64,000 nt of DNA from Nonomuraea dietziae (GTDB taxonomy: Bacteria > Actinomycetota > Actinomycetes > Streptosporangiales > Streptosporangiaceae): NCBI RefSeq assembly GCF_014195505.1, contig NZ_JACIBV010000001.1:1674001-1738000 (forward strand), written 5' to 3'. This document shows positions 25,133 through 33,687 of the stretch, piece after piece. The notes beneath the pieces are model-generated. The model saw only the letters and a program-made list of their open reading frames with translations, did not search any database and was not told where the DNA came from. The first letter of the stretch is position 1; each line of letters begins with the position of its first letter. The position numbers were made by a program, and so were the translations under genes.

Positions 25133-26095
25133 ATGGCAGGAAACCCCTTGGGCATCTCGCTTGAGAAGGCGGCACAGGAGTTCGTCGATGCGACCTCGGA
25201 GCCCCCATTTCTCTACCAGCTTGCTCCAGAGGCGGGCCGCAAGGCCGTCGACGGAGTGCAGGACAGTCCGATCTTCAAACCTGAGATCGACGAAGAGTGG
25301 ATCACCGTCGACGGCGGCCCCACCGGTTCGGTGAAGGTCCGCATCGTCAAGCCCCGAGGCGCCGTCGGAACCCTCCCGGTGATCATCTACACCCACGGCG
25401 CAGGCTGGGTGTTCGGCGACGCGCACACCCACGACCGCCTCGTCCGTGACCTGGCTGTCGGCGCGAACGCGGCCGTGGTCTTTCCCGAGTACGACCGTTC
25501 CCCAGACGTGCACTACCCGGTCGCGAACGAGCAGTCCTACCGCGTAGCTCAGTGGGTCACCACCGATGGCGTCGGGAAGGGGCTGGACTCTTCAAAGATC
25601 GCTATTGCCGGCGACTCGGTCGGCGGCAACATGGCCATCGCATTGACGCTTATGGCGAAAGAGCGCGGTGACGTCTCGTTCGTGCAGCAGGTGCTGTTCT
25701 ACCCCGTGACCGACGCCAACTTTGACACCGCTTCGTACGCGGAGTTCGCCGAAGGGTACTTCCTCACCCGCGAGGGGATGAAGTGGTTCTGGGACCAGTA
25801 CACCACCAGTGAGCAGGACCGCGCACAGATCACGGCCTCGCCACTGCGCGCTACCACCGAGCAGTTGACCGGCCTGCCGCCCGCACTGATCATCAACGCG
25901 GAAGCTGACGTTCTGCGGGACGAGGGGGAAGCGTTCGCAGGCAAGCTGCGCGAGGCGGGCGTTCCCGTCACACAGGTTCGGTACGCGGCGATCATTCACG
26001 ACTTCGTGATGGTCAACTCCATGCATGACACTCACGCCGCCAAGGCTGCCATCGCGCAGGCCGTCGCCGTGCTCAAGGAAGCCCTGCACGGCTGA
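25133..26095 (+). CDS. Alpha/beta hydrolase fold-3 (HSL-type esterase/acetylhydrolase)
   Basis: 320 residues. Oxyanion motif HGAGW at 88-92 (a variant of HGGGW) and nucleophile motif GDSVGGN with Ser162 define the hormone-sensitive-lipase family. The acid residue is in NAEADVLRDEGE and the His in AAIIHDFVMVNSM. Hydrolyses esters of unknown nature in the cytoplasm. AGAAGGAG precedes the ATG, and the gene forms an operon with the hydrolase upstream, ended by a strong terminator at 26103-26139. Confidence 0.92.
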   Translation: MAGNPLGISLEKAAQEFVDATSEPPFLYQLAPEAGRKAVDGVQDSPIFKPEIDEEWITVDGGPTGSVKVRIVKPRGAVGTLPVIIYTHGAGWVFGDAHTHDRLVRDLAVGANAAVVFPEYDRSPDVHYPVANEQSYRVAQWVTTDGVGKGLDSSKIAIAGDSVGGNMAIALTLMAKERGDVSFVQQVLFYPVTDANFDTASYAEFAEGYFLTREGMKWFWDQYTTSEQDRAQITASPLRATTEQLTGLPPALIINAEADVLRDEGEAFAGKLREAGVPVTQVRYAAIIHDFVMVNSMHDTHAAKAAIAQAVAVLKEALHG

Positions 26096-26102
26096 CTCAC
26101 AC

Positions 26103-26139
26103 GTCAGTGCCGGGTCGACATCGCCGTCCCGGCACTGAC
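26103..26139 (+). terminator. Terminator hairpin after the hydrolase pair
   Basis: GTCAGTGCCGGG (26103-26114) pairs with CCCGGCACTGAC (26128-26139), perfect 12-bp arms and a 13-nt loop, 8 bp after the stop codon. Confidence 0.75.
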
Positions 26140-26706
26140 TCCACCATTCCCGGCGACGCCGGGACGGCTGTCCTCTCGTTCCTCGACCCCGGCATTGGAG
26201 CCGCTGTGGCGTCGAACGATCCGCATCGCGCAGGAGCAGACCAATGACCGTGTGGGGCGTCGCCTGGTCACGTCTTCGTGACGGACAGCACCCCGTAGCC
26301 ACGGGATCGTCATCGGCCTGGGTGGCTTGGTCGGTCTGGTAGGCGCGGTGGTCGCGTTACGCCGTACCCTGCCGTTGCCCGGCCTGGACGTCCGGCCTGG
26401 ACGTCCGGCCTGGCCTGGCCGCGTCGACCAACCCGGCCGGCGCGGCGACTGCCGAAGAACGGTCGCCGGTTCGGCTGGTGTCGCTGCCGCGACGGTCTGC
26501 CCGCAGCTTCGTCGGCCGCCAGGACGCGATCTCGGCCAGCCGCGCGGCACCGCCTGCGCGTCGTGCACTGCGCTGCGAGCGCCCAGCAGCACCTGTACGG
26601 GCACGGACAGCTCACGCACCTACTCGTCGGTATAGGTGGGCGGCATGGGCAGCCGCCGGCGGAAAGACCGGCCGGAGGCTCCCGCCTCCGTCGTGCGGAG
26701 GCGGGA
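26140..26706. other. Gene-poor stretch with decayed coding fragments
   Basis: No intact gene. The minus strand around 26480-26620 reads VPVQVLLGARSAVHDAQAV, then in another frame RLAEIASWRPTKL, which resembles the tail of an alpha/beta hydrolase with a frameshift. The plus strand near 26310-26370 reads a hydrophobic stretch (VIGLGGLVGLVGAVVALRRT). GGCCTGGACGTCC is tandemly repeated at about 26380-26410. The whole looks like scar DNA next to the IS256 remnant. Confidence 0.4.
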
Positions 26707-27390
26707 TCAGATGGTCTCGATCGCCTGCGGCAGCCCCTTCAGACCGTCGCAGACCACCATCAGCGCATCACCGACGCCGCGGTTCTTGATCTCGGTCAGC
26801 ACGTGCAGCCAGAACGTCGCGCCCTCACCGCCATCGCCGGCCCACAGCCCGAGGATGTCGCGCTCGCCGTCGACGGTGACCGCCATGGCCAGGTAGATGG
26901 GCCGGTTGGCGACCTGGCCGTCGCGCAGCTTGACGTGCACGGCGTCGATGAAGATCACCGGGTAGACGGCATCCAGCGGCCGGTTCTGCCACTCGGCCAT
27001 CCCCTCTAGGACCTTGTCGGTGATGGTGGAGATGGCCTGCTTGGACACCTCGGCACCGTAGACCTTGGCCAAATACGCGGAGATCTCCCCGATGGTCAGC
27101 CCCTTGGCGGCCAGAGAGATGACCATCTCGTCCACGCTGGACAGCCGGCGTTGCCGCTTGCGGACGATCTTCGGCTCGAAGCTGCCGTCCCGATCGCGGG
27201 GCACGCTGATCTCCACCGGCCCCACATCGGTGAGCACGGTCTTGGCCCTGCTGCCGTTGCGCGAGTTACCCGCCCCGCGACCAGCCGGATCGTGCTTGTC
27301 GTGGCCGAGATGGTCGGTGATCTCGCCTTCCAGCGCTGCGCCGCATGGGCCATGAGCCCTGCCAGGACGGCCACGGTCAGATGAGAGCAT
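26707..27390 (-). pseudogene. IS256 (Mutator) family transposase, truncated
   Basis: 227-residue open frame against about 400 for a full enzyme. It retains ALEGEITDHLGHDKHDPAG, NSRNGSRAKTVLTDVGPVEI, the first catalytic Asp region YPVIFIDAVHVKLRDGQV and the second near ALMVVCDGLKGLPQAIE, then stops where the family normally continues with the third catalytic region. The N-terminal 50-80 residues are also missing or out of frame. No terminal repeats found. Inactive remnant. Confidence 0.88.
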
Positions 27391-27399
27391 TGCCGCGGC

Positions 27400-27655
27400 T
27401 CATCGGTAGGCGAGGCGGCGCAGCAGGATCTCCGCAGGCCCCCGGTAGCCGGCTCGGCGCATGAACTCGGCGAGAGCGACGGACACCACCCAGGTGGCCG
27501 CGGCCACCCCCGTGGCGCCGGCCAGCCCGAGGTCGTCCTGCAACGCGAACCCGTACGGGTAGAAGACCAGGACGAACACCACGGACTGGAAGAGATAGAG
27601 GCTCACCGAGCGCCGGCCGAGCGCCTGGACGGCGGTGGTGAAACGGTTCGGCCGC
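27400..27655 (-). pseudogene. C-terminal fragment of a DUF418 membrane protein
   Basis: About 85 residues: FTTAVQALGRRSVSLYLFQS, two membrane segments and the end GPAEILLRRLAYR, typical of the C-terminus of DUF418 proteins. The N-terminal three quarters is missing; just upstream the sequence switches to a UvrA-like Walker A fragment on the same strand. Not expected to be functional. Confidence 0.75.
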
Positions 27656-27660
27656 CCGAC

Positions 27661-27852
27661 TCGGCGTAGAGGGTGCCGAAGGCCAGCGACGACTTGCCCG
27701 AGCCCGACACGCCGGTCGGCCGGCCGGGATCGCGATCAGCCCTCCAGGTAGCGGCGGAAGGCGACCAGGGCGTCGCGCGGCATGACGACGTCCACGCCAC
27801 GCAGGTTGTGCACCCTCGCGCCGCGTACCCGGACGTACTGGTCAGGCTCCAT
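27661..27852 (-). pseudogene. N-terminal fragment of a UvrA-like ABC ATPase
   Basis: ATG at 27852 reads MEPDQYVRVRGARVHNLRG and VDVVMPRDALVAF, the canonical UvrA N-terminus, then RRYLEG and a stop (27738-27736). After about 20 more bases the Walker A region continues, TGVSGSGKSSLAFGTLYAE, at 27717-27661, out of register. So about 40 foreign bases interrupt the gene between DALVAF and TGVSG, and the gene ends altogether at 27660. The missing middle and a C-terminal piece (20432-20740) suggest one disrupted gene. Confidence 0.85.
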
Positions 27853-27960
27853 GCGCACGACGTTACCGGGCCCCGTCCAAGATTCTTCCAAGATTTTTCC
27901 GGCCGGATGTCGAGAAAGGGGCCCCGGTTTCTACGTCTCCTGTGAAAAGGAGGAACAGTG

Positions 27961-28758
27961 ATGGAAACGCTGGTCAGTGGGGGCGCGTTCTTCGAGGGGG
28001 CGCGCTGGCACGAGGGGCGCCTGTGGGTCTCGGACTTCTGGCGCTACCAGGTCTTCGCGATCTCGATGGACGGCACGGCCGAGCCCGTCGCCGAGGTGCC
28101 CGGCGCGCCGTCCGGTCTCGGGTGGCTGCCCGACGGCGACCTGCTCGTGGTCTCGATGATGGACAACAAGCTCCTCAGGGTGAGCGAGGGCAAGGCGGTG
28201 GAGTACGCCGACCTGTCGCCGTACAGCACGCAGTTCAGCAACGACCTGGTGATGGACGGCCACGGCCGCGCCTACGTCGGGACCATCGACTTCGCCGGGC
28301 CCGACACCGTCCTGCTGCGGGTCGACCAGGACGGCTCGGTCACGGTGGTCGCGGAGGGGATGCGCTTCCCCAACGGCATGGTCATCACCGACGGGGGCGC
28401 GACGCTGGTCGTCGCCGAGTCGTGGGCGGGGCGGCTGACCGCCTTCGACCTCGCCCCCGACGGATCGCTGGGCGGCAGGCGCACGTGGGCGCAGCTGCCC
28501 GAGGGCAGCGCGCCCGACGGCCTGGCGCTCGACGCGGACGGCACGATCTGGGCGGCCGACGCGGGCGGCAACAGAGCCGTCAGGGTCCGTGAGGGCGGCG
28601 AGATCGTCGACGAGGTCAGCGCGGGCGAGCTCGGCGTCTTCGCCTGCGCGCTGGGCGGGGGCGACGGGCGCACGCTGTTCCTGTGCACGGCGCCCGACGC
28701 GAACAAGGCCGCCGAGCAGCGCGAGGGGAGGATCCTGTCGGTGCGGACGCGGCCATGA
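27961..28758 (+). CDS. SMP-30/gluconolactonase/LRE family protein
   Basis: 265 residues, six-bladed beta-propeller. Metal-ligand Glu in FFEGARWHEGRLWVSD, Asn/Asp positions in FSNDLVMDGHGRAYVG, FPNGMVITDGGATLVVAES and SAPDGLALDADGTIWAA fit the SMP-30 lactonase family. Probably hydrolyses a sugar or other lactone, or acts on a related substrate. AAGGAGG at 27947-27953 precedes the ATG. Stands alone right of the UvrA N-terminal fragment. Confidence 0.9.
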   Translation: METLVSGGAFFEGARWHEGRLWVSDFWRYQVFAISMDGTAEPVAEVPGAPSGLGWLPDGDLLVVSMMDNKLLRVSEGKAVEYADLSPYSTQFSNDLVMDGHGRAYVGTIDFAGPDTVLLRVDQDGSVTVVAEGMRFPNGMVITDGGATLVVAESWAGRLTAFDLAPDGSLGGRRTWAQLPEGSAPDGLALDADGTIWAADAGGNRAVRVREGGEIVDEVSAGELGVFACALGGGDGRTLFLCTAPDANKAAEQREGRILSVRTRP

Positions 28759-28770
28759 CGGTCCGCCGGC

Positions 28771-29892
28771 TCAGCGCTTGACGGCGCGCAGGACGACGAA
28801 CTTCGGGTCGCTGGCGACGACCTCGCAGTTGCCGAAGAGCCTGCGCAGCTTGGCGTGGTAGCCGAGGTGCCTGTTGCCGATCACCCACAACTCGCCGCCC
28901 CTGCGCAGCGCCGTACGGGATCCGGTGAACATCCGCCAGGCCGTGTCGTCGGTGGTGGCGCGGTGGGTGTGGAAGGGCGGGTTGTTGAGCACCAGGTCGA
29001 CCGAGCCCGGCTCGACGTCCGCCATGCCGTCGCCCGTCGCGAAGCGGGCGGCGGCCCCGGCCTGGGATCCGAGGTTGGCCTGGTAGGTGGCCCGCGCCGA
29101 GGCGACCGCCTGGTGCGACTCGTCGACGAACAGCGCCTCGGCCTCGGGGTTGGCCAGCGCCATGGACAGGCCCACCACGCCGTTGCCGCAGCCGAGGTCC
29201 ACGACGCGCTCCGGGCCCCTGCTGCCCGGCAGGTGGCGCAGCAGGAACCTGGTGCCGATGTCGAGGCGGTCGGCGCAGAAGATGCCGGCGTGGTTGACGA
29301 CGGTGCGCCCCGAGGCGGGGCCGACGTCGTCGGGCAGGGCGTAGCTGACCGGCCACGGGCTCGGCGTTCTCGGCAGCGAGGGGTCTGGGGCGCAGAAGAT
29401 GAGGCGCGCCTTGCGCTCGGCCAGGGAGGTCCTGGTGGGGCCGAGGATACGCTCGAAGGCCCGCAGGGTCGAGGTGTGGATCTCGGTGACCATGCCGGCG
29501 CCGACCACGACCGTGCCCTCGTGGACGGCGGGCGCCAGGCGGTGCAGCTGGTCCTCCAGCAGCGCGAGGTTCTTGGGCACCCGCACCAGCAGCGCGTCGA
29601 CGCGGTCGGGCGGGGTGTCCCTGGTGGACAGCAGGCGCACCTGTCCCTCGTCGATCCCGTTGCGCTTCAGGTTGGCCCTGGTGGCCTCCTGGGTGAGGAA
29701 GGAGTCGGTGATCTGGGTGGGCCGGTGGGCGGCCAGCGCGGTGACCAGCGCTCCCCACCGGTCGCCGAACACGACCACGTCGCCGTGGAGGGTGTCGCCG
29801 AGGTGCCGCAGGAGGTACTCGTCGGCGGCGTCCCACGCGCGCAGCTGGTCGCGGGGGTTGGCGGGGTAGCGGGTCAGGTCGAGCTCGTTCAT
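28771..29892 (-). CDS. RlmG/RsmC-type rRNA (guanine-N2)-methyltransferase
   Basis: 373 residues with the RlmG layout: a catalytically silent N-terminal Rossmann domain (DVVVFGDRWGALVTALA), then the active C-terminal domain with motif I VVDLGCGNGVVGLSMA and NNPPFH at residues 303-308, the N-PP-F/Y signature of base-amino methyltransferases. Length matches the E. coli enzymes. It methylates a guanine N2 in rRNA. ATG at 29892 is chosen; upstream in-frame sequence overlaps the divergent SDR gene. Confidence 0.88.
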   Translation of the reverse strand: MNELDLTRYPANPRDQLRAWDAADEYLLRHLGDTLHGDVVVFGDRWGALVTALAAHRPTQITDSFLTQEATRANLKRNGIDEGQVRLLSTRDTPPDRVDALLVRVPKNLALLEDQLHRLAPAVHEGTVVVGAGMVTEIHTSTLRAFERILGPTRTSLAERKARLIFCAPDPSLPRTPSPWPVSYALPDDVGPASGRTVVNHAGIFCADRLDIGTRFLLRHLPGSRGPERVVDLGCGNGVVGLSMALANPEAEALFVDESHQAVASARATYQANLGSQAGAAARFATGDGMADVEPGSVDLVLNNPPFHTHRATTDDTAWRMFTGSRTALRRGGELWVIGNRHLGYHAKLRRLFGNCEVVASDPKFVVLRAVKR

Positions 29893-29953
29893 CGCGCCCC
29901 AGGGTAGCCGAGCAGGTGGAGAGGGACGCCGCCCGCTAGAGTTCGTGTCCACC

Positions 29954-30706
29954 ATGATCGAACGAACCGGTTCCGTCGCGCTGGTGACGGGAGCCTCCAG
30001 AGGACTCGGCGCCGCTCTCGCCAGGCGACTGGCCGCCGACGGTTGGACGGTGGCCGTCAACTATCGTTCGGGCGCCGAGGCGGCTCGAGCGGTGGTCGAG
30101 GAGATCAGGCGAAAGGGCGGCGCCGCCGAGGCGTTCGCCGCCGACGTCACTGACGAGGAGTCGGTCACGACACTGTTCGCCGAGGTCGGCAGGGCGCTGG
30201 GCCCCGTGGAGGTCGTCGTCGCCAACGCCACGGGCCCGCAGCCGAGCATCACGGTCGAGGAGCTCACCTGGCAGGGGCACCTGGACCAGCTGCTGTTCTT
30301 CGTCAAGAGTCCGACCCTGCTGCTGCGCGCCGCGCTGCCCGCGATGAAGGCGAGAGGGCGGGGACGGCTGATCCAGATCGGCTCCGACAGTTTCGCTCGC
30401 GCCCTGCCCGGCATGTCGGCCTACGTCGCCGCCAAGGGGGCGCAGCTCGGCCTGACCAGGTCGTGGGCGCGCGAGCTTGGCCCCCACGGCATCACCGTCA
30501 ACCTCGTGGCGCCCGGCTGGATCCCGGTCGAGCGGCACGCGGACCTGCCCGCCGATGAGCTGGCCGCCTACGTCGCGGAGACGCCGGTGCGCAGGACGGG
30601 CACCCCTGAGGACGTGGCCGCGGTGGTCTCCTTCCTCGCCTCCGACGCGGCGGGGTTCGTCAACGGCGAGCAGATCACCGTCAACGGCGGTCACACCGTC
30701 ACCTGA
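29954..30706 (+). CDS. Short-chain dehydrogenase/reductase (FabG-like)
   Basis: 250 residues. TGASRGLG dinucleotide motif at 12-19, ANATG in place of NNAG, catalytic Ser in QIGSDSF, Tyr/Lys in SAYVAAKGAQ, and the C-terminal FVNGEQITVNGGHT. NAD(P)-dependent oxidoreductase resembling 3-oxoacyl-ACP reductases. ATG at 29954 is used; GTG at 29945 is an alternative. 26 bp upstream of the 2H/MazG/Nudix gene, so possibly cotranscribed. Confidence 0.88.
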   Translation: MIERTGSVALVTGASRGLGAALARRLAADGWTVAVNYRSGAEAARAVVEEIRRKGGAAEAFAADVTDEESVTTLFAEVGRALGPVEVVVANATGPQPSITVEELTWQGHLDQLLFFVKSPTLLLRAALPAMKARGRGRLIQIGSDSFARALPGMSAYVAAKGAQLGLTRSWARELGPHGITVNLVAPGWIPVERHADLPADELAAYVAETPVRRTGTPEDVAAVVSFLASDAAGFVNGEQITVNGGHTVT

Positions 30707-30731
30707 CCGCGCGAGGAGAGGAGCGAACGGC

Positions 30732-32015
30732 GTGGAGCGCTTCGAGGTGGGCCAGACGGCCCTGGTGGTGAACGTGCCCGCGGCCGAACCCGTCGTGGGG
30801 CGCTGGCGCGGGCTCTACGACTCCTCCGCCCGCTACGGCGTGGGCGCGCACGTCACGGTCCTCTACCCGTTCCTGACGCTCGGGCGGATCGACGCAGGGG
30901 TGCGCGACGAGCTCGCACGCCTGTTCGCGGCCCGCAGGGCGTTCGACCTGACCTTCCGCGCGACCGGCCGCTTCCCCGGCGTGCTCTACCTGGCCCCCGA
31001 GCCCTCCGGGCCGCTGCGCGAGCTCACCGAGGCGGTCACCGCCCGCTGGCCCGAGGCCCGGCCGTACGGCGGGCGCCACCCGGACGTGGTCCCCCACCTG
31101 ACGGTCGCCGACGGCGCGGAGGCCGACGTCATGGCGCGGATCGAGGCCGACCTGGTCACGCGGCTACCCTTCACCGCCCAGGTGGGAGGGGTCACGCTGG
31201 CGACCTTCGACGGCACGACGTGGCGGGCCGAGCAGTTCTTCCCCCTCGGCGACGGCGACTACGGGATGCCGGGCTCGTTGGCCGCTGTGCTGGCCGACGT
31301 GGCCGCCGAGCGGGTGGCACAGGACGCGATGTGGGGCGTCCAGGAACTCCCCGACGGCACGGGCCCCGAGCGCACCGCGGCGGCGGCCCAGGCCAGGGCC
31401 GAGCTCGAGGCGGCCGCGAGGCAGGGCGAGCACACCTGGCGGCACGTGCTGCTCGAGGAGGTCATGGAGGCCTTCGCCGAGGACGACCCCGACCTGCTGC
31501 GCGCCGAGCTGGTGCAGGTCGCGGCCGTGGCGGTGAAGTGGGCTCAGGCGCTGGAGCGGCGCGGCGGGGCGGTCGCGCCACACGAGGTGAAGAGGGCCAG
31601 GTTCAGGACGATCGTGGACGTGCACGTGCTGTTCGTCCGCGAGGGGCGGGTCCTGCTCGGACGGCGCGCGAACACCGGCTACGCCGACGGCCTGTGGCAC
31701 CTGCCCTCAGGACATCTGGAGGAGGGCGAATCGGCGCTCGAGGCCGCGGTACGGGAGGCCAGGGAGGAGGTAGGCGTGGTGATCGACCCCGCCGACCTGA
31801 CCTTCGCGCACGCCATGCACCGGGCGCCCGACAGGATGGGGCTGTTCTTCCGCGCCGAGCGGTGGACCGGCGAGCCGTACAACGCCGAGCCGGGAAAGTG
31901 CGCCGCGCTCGACTGGCATCCGCTGGACGCGCTGCCCGACGCCCTGGTGCCCTACCCGCAGGCGGCGCTCCTGGCGATCCTGCGCGGCGAGCCGTTCGCG
32001 CAGTTCGACTTCTGA
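30732..32015 (+). CDS. Three-domain protein: 2H phosphoesterase, MazG-like, Nudix hydrolase
   Basis: 427 residues from GTG at 30732 (AGGAGAGGAG upstream). Residues 1-165 form a 2H phosphoesterase / 2'-5' RNA ligase-like domain with paired motifs H-V-T (His40, HVTVLYPF) and H-L-T (His122, HLTVAD). Residues about 185-275 are a helical MazG-like segment (WRHVLLEEVMEAFAEDDPDL with acidic metal-binding positions). Residues about 290-427 are a Nudix hydrolase with the complete box at 327-349 (GHLEEGESALEAAVREAREE VG). All three activities act on nucleotides or RNA ends, so a nucleotide-sanitising or RNA-repair role is plausible. The combination in one chain is unusual to me. Confidence 0.88.
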   Translation: MERFEVGQTALVVNVPAAEPVVGRWRGLYDSSARYGVGAHVTVLYPFLTLGRIDAGVRDELARLFAARRAFDLTFRATGRFPGVLYLAPEPSGPLRELTEAVTARWPEARPYGGRHPDVVPHLTVADGAEADVMARIEADLVTRLPFTAQVGGVTLATFDGTTWRAEQFFPLGDGDYGMPGSLAAVLADVAAERVAQDAMWGVQELPDGTGPERTAAAAQARAELEAAARQGEHTWRHVLLEEVMEAFAEDDPDLLRAELVQVAAVAVKWAQALERRGGAVAPHEVKRARFRTIVDVHVLFVREGRVLLGRRANTGYADGLWHLPSGHLEEGESALEAAVREAREEVGVVIDPADLTFAHAMHRAPDRMGLFFRAERWTGEPYNAEPGKCAALDWHPLDALPDALVPYPQAALLAILRGEPFAQFDF

Positions 32016-32049
32016 CGGATTAGGACCGCGACGGAGCCGGGCCCCACTG

Positions 32050-32097
32050 ACCGGGGCTCCGACCGACCGGGGCTCCGACCGATCGGGGTTCCGACAG
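32050..32097. repeat. Three tandem 16-bp repeats
   Basis: ACCGGGGCTCCGACCG occurs twice in direct succession, followed by a third copy with four changes, between the Nudix-fusion gene and the decayed methyltransferase. Confidence 0.8.
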
Positions 32098-32110
32098 GGA
32101 GGAGGCGCGG

Positions 32111-32470
32111 GTGCTCGACTACGACAGTGAGGCGGCCCACTACGACGCCACGCGCGAAGGAGAGGTCAGGGGCGCGGGCGGCGGCGGAGGCGGTCGAGAG
32201 ACTCCTTCCCGGCTCGGCGGCGGTGATCGCCGATGTGGCCTGCGGGATCGGTATCGTCACCGCCCTGCTCAGGCGCCTGGGACGGTGGATCGTGGGCGTC
32301 GACAGCTCGCCCGGCATGGCGCGGGTGGCCGCCTCCCGCCTGGAGGCGTCCGTGGTGATCGGCGACGCGCGGCGGTGCGCGCCCGGCCGAGCTGGAGGAG
32401 CTCGACGCCCTGCCGGCCGCGCTGCCCGAGCAGGATCGCCCGCGTCCCGACCCCGTCTACGCTGATCGCG
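32111..32470 (+). pseudogene. Decayed class I SAM methyltransferase
   Basis: Frame 1 reads LDYDSEAAHYDATREGEV; an extra G near 32170 shifts it, and frame 2 carries RAAAEAVERLLPGSAAVIAD, motif I VACGIGIVTALLRRLG and VGVDSSPGMARVAASRLEAS. After GDARR the central part is deleted and a third frame ends with AELEELDALPAALPEQDRPR PDPVYA. At least two frameshifts and an internal deletion, about 120 of an expected 220-250 residues. Non-functional. It sits where pcaIJ or a regulator might be expected upstream of pcaF. Confidence 0.75.
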
Positions 32471-32534
32471 CTGGCTTCCACTCACCGGAAGCCGGTGCGT
32501 GCGGGCGGGGCGATCGCGCCCTAGCGTCGTCGCT

Positions 32535-33680
32535 GTGAACGAGGTCTTCGTCGTGGACGCGGTCCGCACGCCCATCGGCAGGTACGGCGGGGCGCTGTCC
32601 GGCGTCCGCCCCGACGATCTGGCCGCGCACGTCATCAAGGAGCTGCTGGCCCGCTCCCCCGCCCTCGACCCCGCCGCGATCGGCGACGTGGTGTTCGGCA
32701 ACGCCAACGGCGCGGGCGAGGACAACCGCAACGTCGCCAGGATGGCCTCGCTGCTGGCGGGGCTGCCGGTCGGCGTGCCCGGCGCGACGGTCAACAGGCT
32801 GTGCGGCTCCGGGATGGAGGCGGTGATCCAGGCCTATCGCGCCATCGCCCTCGGCGACGCCTCGGTGGTGGTCGCGGGCGGCGTCGAGTCGATGAGCCGC
32901 GCTCCGTGGGTGCTGCCCAAGCCTTCGCGCGCCTTCCCCGCGGGCAACCAGGAGCTGGTCTCCACCACACTGGGCTGGCGCCTGGTCAATCCGCGCATGG
33001 CCCCCGAGTGGACGGTCTCCCTCGGCGAGGGCGCCGAGCTGGTCGCCGACAGGCACGGCGTCTCGAGGCAGGCGCAGGACGCCTACGCGCTGGCCAGCCA
33101 CCAGAAGGCGGCCGAGGCCGATTTCGGCGCCGAGGTGGTGGCCGTCGGCGAGGTCGTCAGGGACGAGTCCATCCGCGAGGACACCTCGCTGGAGGCGCTG
33201 GCCAGGCTGAAGCCCGCCTTCCGCGAGGGCGGCACGGTAACGGCGGGAAACTCCTCCCCGCTCAACGACGGCGCCGCCGCGCTGCTGCTGTGCGACGCGG
33301 ACGGCCTGGCCGCCGTCGGGCGTGAGCCGCTGGCCAGGATCACCGGCAGCGCGGTCAGCGCGATCGAGCCGCAGTACTTCGGCCTCGGCCCCGTCGAGGC
33401 GATGAGAAAGGCGCTGAGGGGACGCGAGCCGTCCGTCGTCGAGCTGAACGAGGCCTTCGCCGCCCAGGTGCTGGGGTGCCTGGCCGAGCTGCCCGACCTC
33501 GACCCCTCGATCGTCAACCCGCGCGGCGGGGCCATCGCCCTCGGCCATCCGCTCGGGGCCTCGGGCGCGCGCATCACCGGCGCCGTCGCCCACCAGCTGG
33601 CCTCCGCGGGCTCGGGCCTCGGCCTCGCGGCGTTGTGCATCGGCGTCGGCCAGGGCCTGGCCGTCGTCCTGGAGCGCTGA
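32535..33680 (+). CDS. pcaF: Beta-ketoadipyl-CoA thiolase
   Basis: 381 residues, thiolase fold. Nucleophilic Cys90 in NRLCGSGMEA, NEAFAAQ, the His in GGAIALGHPLGASGARITGA, and the C-terminal Cys in LCIGVGQGLAV. Thiolase family assignment is clear. Position at the head of pcaHGBL supports the specific role: cleaving beta-ketoadipyl-CoA to succinyl-CoA and acetyl-CoA, the last step of the protocatechuate branch. GTG start at 32535; the open frame extending back to 32499 is not needed. 7 bp separate it from pcaH. Confidence 0.9.
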   Translation: MNEVFVVDAVRTPIGRYGGALSGVRPDDLAAHVIKELLARSPALDPAAIGDVVFGNANGAGEDNRNVARMASLLAGLPVGVPGATVNRLCGSGMEAVIQAYRAIALGDASVVVAGGVESMSRAPWVLPKPSRAFPAGNQELVSTTLGWRLVNPRMAPEWTVSLGEGAELVADRHGVSRQAQDAYALASHQKAAEADFGAEVVAVGEVVRDESIREDTSLEALARLKPAFREGGTVTAGNSSPLNDGAAALLLCDADGLAAVGREPLARITGSAVSAIEPQYFGLGPVEAMRKALRGREPSVVELNEAFAAQVLGCLAELPDLDPSIVNPRGGAIALGHPLGASGARITGAVAHQLASAGSGLGLAALCIGVGQGLAVVLER

Positions 33681-33687
33681 GGAATTC

